64,000 nt of DNA, taken from Papiliotrema nemorosa (lineage: Eukaryota; Basidiomycota; Tremellomycetes; Tremellales; Rhynchogastremaceae). Below are positions 57,714-64,000 of this stretch, piece by piece. How positions within the stretch are numbered: the first letter of the stretch is position 1; the number at the start of each line of letters is the position of its first letter. The notes under the pieces are model-generated. The model worked only from the letters and a program-made list of their open reading frames with translations. It was not told the origin of the DNA and did not search any database. The stretch spans positions 1 through 64,000 of the forward strand of contig JASKOT010000042.1 in NCBI GenBank assembly GCA_032158125.1, read 5' to 3'. The translations under genes and the position numbers were made by a program.

Positions 57714-58936
57714 ATGACAGGAAGCTACTGCTTATGTGTCGACGTGAGTGGCATGCAGTTCCTCTGTTCCCGACTGACGAATCCAGGCGGGCGGCACGAA
57801 GACTGCTGCAGCCATTGTCGGCGAGACGGGTGAGGTGATTGCTGTGGGCCATGGAGGCGCTGCGAATATGGCTGAGCTGGGAACACCGGAGGCTGCTAAG
57901 CAGTATGTATGTTTTCAAGAGAAATGCTGAAAGCAGAATCCTGATCGCTGTTGGACAAGCAGAGGCAATCGTACATGCTTCCCGCACCAAGGGCAACGGC
58001 GAGGGGAGTCTGGCCGATGGACAGTCAGGCTATGTGTGTCGCTTACCCTTCTGCAAGGCGTATATCGGCGTGAGTGCCCATCTGTGGCATCGAGAACATG
58101 CTAATGCACAGATATCAGGCTGCGATTCGCCCAATGACGTGGTGCAAATGGAGGCGTATCTCTCCCCAGCATTGTGAGCTTGTCTTAGACCCTTGATGCT
58201 GTGAAGTGACAACAGCGCTTCTCCTATCCGTGTGATGAATGATGCGATGCTTCTCAGCCTTCTAGCAAGACCTCACGGAAGTGATTGGTGTTGCGCAGTA
58301 GTTGCCGGGACTGGCTCGGTGACTCTTGGTGTCAAAGGGGACGACATTTTTGCTCGACGCGGTGGATATGGCTACCTCTTCATCGACGTAGGCTCTGCGT
58401 ATCATTTGGGACTGGAGGGAGTCCGTCTAGCTGTCATGCACTACGAGGACGACCCAACGAAGACAAGTCTGTTGGCGAAGACCCTTTGTGGGAGATTAGG
58501 CGTGGAGCACGTCGGTGACCTTCCAGCCAGAATTGTGAGCTCAAGCGACACTTAATCGACAGGGGCTGACTTGCAGCATGACGTACGGATGGATGTGGAC
58601 CCCACGACCGCGGCAAATGACCGCAAGCTGGTGATTGCGGAGCTCGCCAGGGAGGTCTTACCATTAGTAGGTCGCTGTCCTGTCGCGACAGAGGCTTTGA
58701 GCTCGACAACGAAAGACCTCGCAAAGGACATCGCAACGATCTTCAACGTGGCAAAGGCAAAAGGTCTAGGATCAGGGGGGATAGCTGTCACTGGAGGACT
58801 GGGGGTTCAGGCTCTATATCAGAAAGAACTCGGCTTGCAATTGCAAAAGCTGGGCGTCCAATTTGACTGGATGGAACGGGTAGAAAGTCCGGCAAGACAA
58901 TGCGCAGCTGCTTTAGCACCACGGACACATGCATAG
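57714..58936 (+). CDS. BadF/BcrA-type sugar kinase, N-acetylglucosamine kinase-like
   Basis: The start exon is 57714-57743 (MTGSYCLCVD), and about six exons follow. Spliced motifs of the hexokinase/actin-fold NAGK family: CVDAGGTKTAAAIVGETGEV (phosphate 1), YIGISGCDSPNDVV (formed across a splice), IRVMNDAMLL, VVAGTGSVTLGVKGDDI (phosphate 2), GGYGYLFIDVGSAYHLGLEG, and GIAVTGGLGVQALY (adenosine). The enzyme would phosphorylate GlcNAc, glucosamine or a related hexose with ATP after import. A predecessor ATG at 57672 in another frame is not used. The stop at 58936 is only four bases from the stop of the regulator gene, convergent. A catabolic role with the transporter and toroid-like protein is inferred. 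Confidence 0.87.
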
Positions 58937-58940
58937 ATAG

Positions 58941-60987
58941 CTATCCGAACGGATTGGGCAATGGGCTAAAAGTGAATGGGTTGGTGAATGCGGTATCGGT
59001 ATTGATCGGCCATTGCGATTGAGAACCCGAGGGGAACACTCCGCTGGTCAACAGGTCCAAGTCCGCTTCCATCGCGGTGGAATGATCCATAAAAATGCTC
59101 GAGAAATCGTCCAAATCCCCAAGATCAGTCTGTTGTCCTATACCGTTGAAGTTAAAATCCGCTGGCCAGTTGCTCTGCGCATTGACATTTTTATGCTGAG
59201 CGGTACTAAGCGCCGTAGGGGTTAGGTGCATCCAAGCATCCGTTGCTCCGTCTTGGTGTGACAGTGCCATCTCTATCCGCGTTGCCAAGGTCTGCGCAAG
59301 ACTTGCGTGACCGTGATTTGTCGATTTAAGAGCTTCGACATATGTTGTAATCAACCCCAGGTCAGATTCTGCTACATTGCCTGGGAATGCGCGCAGTATG
59401 ACCAGGCACGCGTGCGTCAGCATCTGTCGTCAGCGCGCACATGTTCCACCAGTGGCCTCACTGCCAAATCCCATCCACTCCAGATCTCAAACCCTGCAGA
59501 TCGCATCACCAGCAAAAATCTGGCGGATTTGATGAGATCGTCGAGATTTGCAGCTGCCGCCGAGCCTTGTATACCACGTCGAAATGGCAGGAAAATCGAT
59601 AAAACGTAGACCTTGTGTAGGTGGTAATTGAGCAGGATGATCAACCGTGTGTATGCAGACGTCTCGGCGGCTGGGGTCAGCACAACCTTACTGGAAAGGG
59701 TAAACCTCACTACGCAAGACAGTCTCCTGATACCACGCGTCAATCTCGGCGGCCCAGCATTGTATGTCGAGCAAGTCTTGCAATTGGGCCTGCACCTCGG
59801 TCACCGGTAGAATGTCCGAACAAACCCCTTGCCAAATGGTAGGCAAACCTTTCCCGACAAAGCGTGGCATGAAGCGCTGCATGATGGACGCTAAATCACC
59901 GATGGAAGTCCCGGCATTCGGCGCGACGTCGCCCTGTGCAGGTTCGGCCAAGAATGGAGGCGGCGTTGCTGGGAGTGTCACGAAGGAGAGCTTGAGCGAG
60001 CAATGCTCCAACTCGACCGTCTGAACGGGTCAGCCAGGGAAACGTAGATGCGTGACGCAACTTTCCCTAATGCCATCCCATAATCCCCTCCATTCGTTTT
60101 GACGATGAGGCATGTCAGACTTGATCCCGTCGAGTAGCAACCGATACCCAATACTTATCCACGCTCCTGCTGAATCGATCCAGCCCATCACCACCAGTAC
60201 GAAAAGGATAATCCCCAGCACATCATCAAAGTACTGCTGGCCTGGAGATTTGCCAGGTATTGCGAATCGATCCCTCGGCTCTACTACAAGCTCCATCATC
60301 TTGACAAACGCTTGAAAGTAGACATCCTGATATTTGCTGCAATCGGCATCGGGATACCGTCCAGCAGAAAGGTACAGTATCGCGACCACCAGGATAGGTG
60401 TAGGTTCTGAGACCGATATTTGACCTGTTACAAAGTGCAGACAAGGCATATGGCGATTGAAGCTGAAGTTTCAGTCGATTTCACTTTCCCAACTCACGAG
60501 TCCCAGAGATTGTAGACTACCTCGGATGACCATGCTAGAGAGCTTGGATCTTCGGCATGATGTCTAAGCATGCTGATAGACCTGGCGAGTCCATACCTCA
60601 CGTCTCCTTCAGGGACATGCGACAACGGTGACGGGTCTTCTGGAGATGCCCTTCGCCGGACGCCCAGTGATCGTATCGTCTCGTCCAACCTCTGTTGAGC
60701 GGCTTCCAAAGCGCTGATCTTTTCGGCCATTTCCTTACGCCACGCTTCGGTACATGCATGCGAAGGATAGGAGGTGACTGGTGGAGGAATGGCGGCATTG
60801 ATACGAGGAGTGAAATAGCACTCGCTGCCCGTTCTTCGACAACGAACACAGGGGGGGTCGGACCCTCCCACGCATTTAATCTTCAGAGACCTGCATTTGA
60901 CTGCGAATGAGTCGACACCGACATTGGCAGCTCACCACATGCTTGCGGTGTTCGCGCGAGCTCGCCGTTAGTGCCATTATCACTCAT
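58941..60987 (-). CDS. Zn(II)2Cys6 fungal transcription factor, likely cluster regulator
   Basis: About six exons, starting MSDNGTNGELARTP at 60987. The first intron (GTGAGC, ending CATTCGCAG) splits the zinc cluster; spliced, it reads ACVKCRSLKIKC then VGGSDPPCVRCRRTGSEC, a perfect CX2CX6CX7CX2CX6C. A helical linker (AWRKEMAEKISALEAAQQRL) suggests a coiled-coil dimeriser. The middle part matches a fungal transcription factor domain (VAILYLSAGRYPDADCSKYQ; FDDVLGIILFVLVVMGWID). An acidic/Asn-rich C-terminus with FNFNGIGQQTDLGDLDDFS could be an activation domain. These factors bind CGG half-sites and commonly regulate adjacent catabolic genes, so a role in the neighbouring sugar genes is likely. 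Confidence 0.87.
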
Positions 60988-61463
60988 GGTTCCGATAAGA
61001 AATGAACTGTATTTCAGAACGGCAATCTGCCCGTGTTCCGGTCCGAGGTCGTGAAGCCATGCCTGACGACATTTTCATCCCTCGCTTGTACACCTAAGCA
61101 GCATACGGAGGGTGACTACTACATGTGTGGCTTGCATCAGCGGGATGAAGGCTGTCAGCATGCTTCTAGCTGCACTGTTGCGAGAGGGGCAAGGGGTGTC
61201 GAAGGGATGAGGAGGGTGATCGACGGCGAAGATAGGCGCGCCAATGTGTCGTTTCATGGCTAATGACGCGCCCACCCCGAACCCGTGGATGTTATTATTG
61301 TCCATATAGTCACTGTAGCCATCCAGCCTGCACGGCCAACCTCATCTTTGAGGACTATCATACCGTAACCTCTCGGTTTGAAGGTATCCAAGGGATTTGA
61401 GCCCGTTTCCATTTCAATCGGGAGTCCAGGACAGCCTCGACGAGGGCACCACCTTGACACATC
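60988..61463. other. Divergent promoter between the regulator and APL3
   Basis: A spacer of 476 bases upstream of both the Zn2Cys6 gene (minus) and APL3 (plus). No gene is visible. The unspliced frames that occur are short and lack motifs. Confidence 0.55.
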
Positions 61464-64000
61464 ATGGCGACGTCGATGCGGGGTTTGACCCAGGTGTGTG
61501 AACTATGAGAGTCATGAAGGGAAGGCTGAACTGATGTTGGCAGTATATATCAGACATTAGAGCATGCAGGGTCCGAGAGCTGGAGGAGAAGCGGGTCAAC
61601 CGGGAAATGGCCCACATACGTCAAAAGTTCAAGGATGGGAACTTGGATGGCTACCAGAGGAAAAAGTACCTGTCCAAGGTGGTTTTCACCTACATTTTGG
61701 GGTACAAGGTGGATGTCGGCCATATGGAAGCAGTCAACTTGATTAGCAGTCCCAAATATTCTGAAAAGCAGATTGTGAGTGGGCATCTTCAAAGGCCGGT
61801 GGTTGACAAGTAGGGATACCTGGCTATCACCTTGCTCATGCACGAAAACTCAGATCTTGCTCGATTGGTGATCAACTCTATACGGAAGGATCTGGAGGAT
61901 CATAACGAGGTCAACAACTGTCTGGCGTTGCATGCTATTGCAAATCTAGGAGGGAAAGAGATGGCCGAGGCGTTGAGCGACGCAGTCTATAGATCCCTAA
62001 TCAGCCAGTAAGTCGCGCCTCGTATGTTGGCCTCCGCTGATCACAGAACATCTTCGACTTTTGTCAAGAAAAAGGCTGCATTGACGCTACTGCGCCTGTA
62101 TAGAAAACATCCGACAGTGTTGGATACTGCAGAGTGGGCGGAAAGGATAGTCGCTCTGATGAGCGACTCCAATCCCGGTGTCTCCATCACAGCTATCACG
62201 CTGGTAACCACAATGGCGCAAAACAATCTGGACGCCTTCAAATCTTGCTATCAAAGGGCCGTGCAGAAGCTGGACAAGGTGCGTCCACCTTGAAGGCGCG
62301 AATCTCACCCTTAGATCGTGTTTGATGGCGATATACCGCCCGAGTACATCTACTACAAGGTGCCCAATCCATGGATGCAAGTCAAGTTGCTTCGGCTACT
62401 ACAGTACTACCCTCCTCCGGGTCAGCTGAATGTGATTGCACGACTGCCAAGCTGATTCGCAGACAACGACAAGATCATTGACATGCTCCATACCATCCTG
62501 CAAGCCATCATTGATTCATGCCAAGATACGCCTAGGGTGAGAGCTTACATGCGTCCAGCAGCTCACGTCTAGAACGTGCAACACAACAATGCTCAGAATG
62601 CCGTCCTCTTCGAGGCTATCAACCTGGCCATACACATTGATCCCGAGTCATCGGTCGTATCGAATGCCTCTGTCCTGCTTGGTCGGTTCATCTTGGCCAA
62701 GGAGACGAACGTTCGATATCTCGGTCTAGACGCCATGGCTCATCTTGCGGCGTGTTCGAGTTCACTTGCTCCGGTTAAAAAGCATCAAGATACCATCATA
62801 ATGTCACTAAAAGATCGGGATATCTCGGTCAGGAGACGAGCTTTGGATTTGCTGTACTCGATGTGTGATGCCTCGAACGCGAAAACGATAGTAGGGGAGC
62901 TAGTCAGGTATCTCCAGGTGGCAGATTACAACTTGAGGGAGGAAATGGTATTGAAAATTGCAATTCTTACAGAGCGCTTTGCTACAGAGGTGAGCTTACC
63001 CTCGCGCCCATAACTGATGGAAGTACGAGTGGTATGTCGACACAATATTGCAACTCATCTCGGCTGCGGGCGATCATGTCGGTGCAGAAGTGTGGTATCG
63101 GGTCGTTCAGCTCGTCACCAACAACGAGGATCTGCAACCATACGCAGCATCGGCAGTGTTCCAGCACCTACAAGCTTCGACTTGTCACGAGAACATGATT
63201 AGGGTAGGAGGTGAGACAATTTGTCGTCGAGACTATTATGCCGCTGACGTGTAGGGTACATTCTCGGCGAGTTTGGCCATCTGATTGCAAACGAGAAAGG
63301 CTGCAGCCCAATTGAGCAATTTCAGTCCTTGCATTCCAAGGTCAACCTGTGTACGGCGCCAACTCGAGCATTATTGTTGACGACGTATATCAAGGTCAGT
63401 TGGATAAGCGAGGTGTCCGGGCTGATTCCAGTGGGTGAACCTGTTCCCTGAAATCAAAGATCACTTGATCAACATCTTTGAGCGATATACTCACGTCCTG
63501 GATGCCGAGCTACAGCAGCGTGCTTGCGAGTATCTGGCGCTGGCTCGTCGAGATGACGGTGACGATCTACTGGCGACGATCTTCGATGAGATGCCCGTGT
63601 TCCCCGAGCGAGAGTCGACTCTGGTCAATCGATTGCACAGTCGGGGCGATGCCGCACAGGATAAGCGCACTTGGATCATCGGTCACTCTTCGGATAACAA
63701 AGAACGAGCGGCTGAACGTTTCAACGGGTTCAGAAAGGGCACCGGTGACTCGATAAGCGCACTTTCCAATGTAGGATCTTCGCAAGGGGTCCAGCCGGTC
63801 GCCGAGAGCTCACCCTCTCAGCCGCTCAGCGCTCCTACGAGATCTCTCAGTACTGGTATGGACACCATGATGGGCACAAATTCTGCTGGAGCCGCCGACG
63901 ACATAATGTCCTCTTTGGCAGATCTCGATCTGTCGTCGAGCGCTGCTCCCCAGGAGCAACCATTGTTGGCATCGGCTACAAGAGCACAGTCGCCGCCGCC
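61464..64000 (+). CDS. APL3: AP-2 clathrin adaptor large subunit alpha, 3' end outside window
   Basis: The start at 61464 gives [10 protein letters not shown], spliced to [20 protein letters not shown], the alpha-adaptin N-terminus. Later segments match: [161 protein letters not shown] and [11 protein letters not shown]. These are the armadillo-like HEAT repeats of the AP-2 trunk, which joins clathrin, PI(4,5)P2 and cargo at the plasma membrane. The final visible part is the Ser/Ala-rich hinge ([18 protein letters not shown]); the ear domain lies beyond 64000. At least eight introns are seen. Confidence 0.93.

Noticed and set aside
57839..58177. Independent 112-codon plus-strand frame in the kinase gene
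   Set aside because: Its second half is a true exon of the NAGK-like kinase; its first half is an off-frame reading of the preceding exon and intron.

Overview
This window is nuclear DNA from a basidiomycete yeast. The best guess is a Tremellomycete (a relative of Cryptococcus or Kwoniella), judged from gene style, not from a species-specific marker. It is gene-dense. Genes are split by many very short introns (mostly 33-60 nt, GTRAGT...YAG), divergent pairs share short promoters, and the housekeeping genes are typical fungal ones. I recognise no transposon, CRISPR, rRNA or convincing tRNA gene. All gene models were spliced by hand; exon borders rest on splice consensus and on frame and family continuity across the junction.

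Layout. 0-18.5 kb: a low-complexity protein carrying LPGE/GVG/LPDEK repeats; a vezatin/Inp2-like membrane protein (minus) divergent from a small Ten1-like OB-fold protein; the protein kinase A catalytic subunit (minus); a long acidic FHA protein; an alpha/beta hydrolase; protein phosphatase methylesterase PPE1 (minus); and an unknown protein with a faint MoxR/Mg-chelatase look. 18.5-30 kb: mitochondrial ribosomal protein uL11m, histone chaperone HIR1 (minus), kinetochore MIS12/MTW1, an MHYT-domain membrane sensor (minus) and Fe-S scaffold NFU1. 30-43.7 kb: an unknown protein with Cys-rich ends, a YMC1-type mitochondrial carrier, Rpd3S subunit RCO1 (minus), a TauD/TfdA dioxygenase, a helical-repeat mitochondrial protein (minus) and ribosome-biogenesis factor SLX9.

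43.7-64 kb is more accessory. It holds a sugar transporter in 24 tiny exons, a membrane protein of unknown function, the NADH pyrophosphatase NPY1 (with both a peroxisomal and a possible mitochondrial signal), an FMN reductase, and then a four-gene block at 53.4-61.0 kb: sugar transporter, predicted cytosolic toroid-like protein of unknown function, BadF/NAGK-type sugar kinase and Zn2Cys6 regulator. That block reads as a compact sugar or amino-sugar uptake and catabolism cluster and is my best candidate for an undescribed system. The 5' part of AP-2 alpha (APL3) runs off the right end.

The most unusual sequence-level signals are the exon structures of the accessory genes (microexons of 8-17 nt, two GC-AG introns, one apparent 25-nt intron), long poly-C tracts 70-105 bp upstream of two start codons, and the NPY1 targeting signals at both ends.
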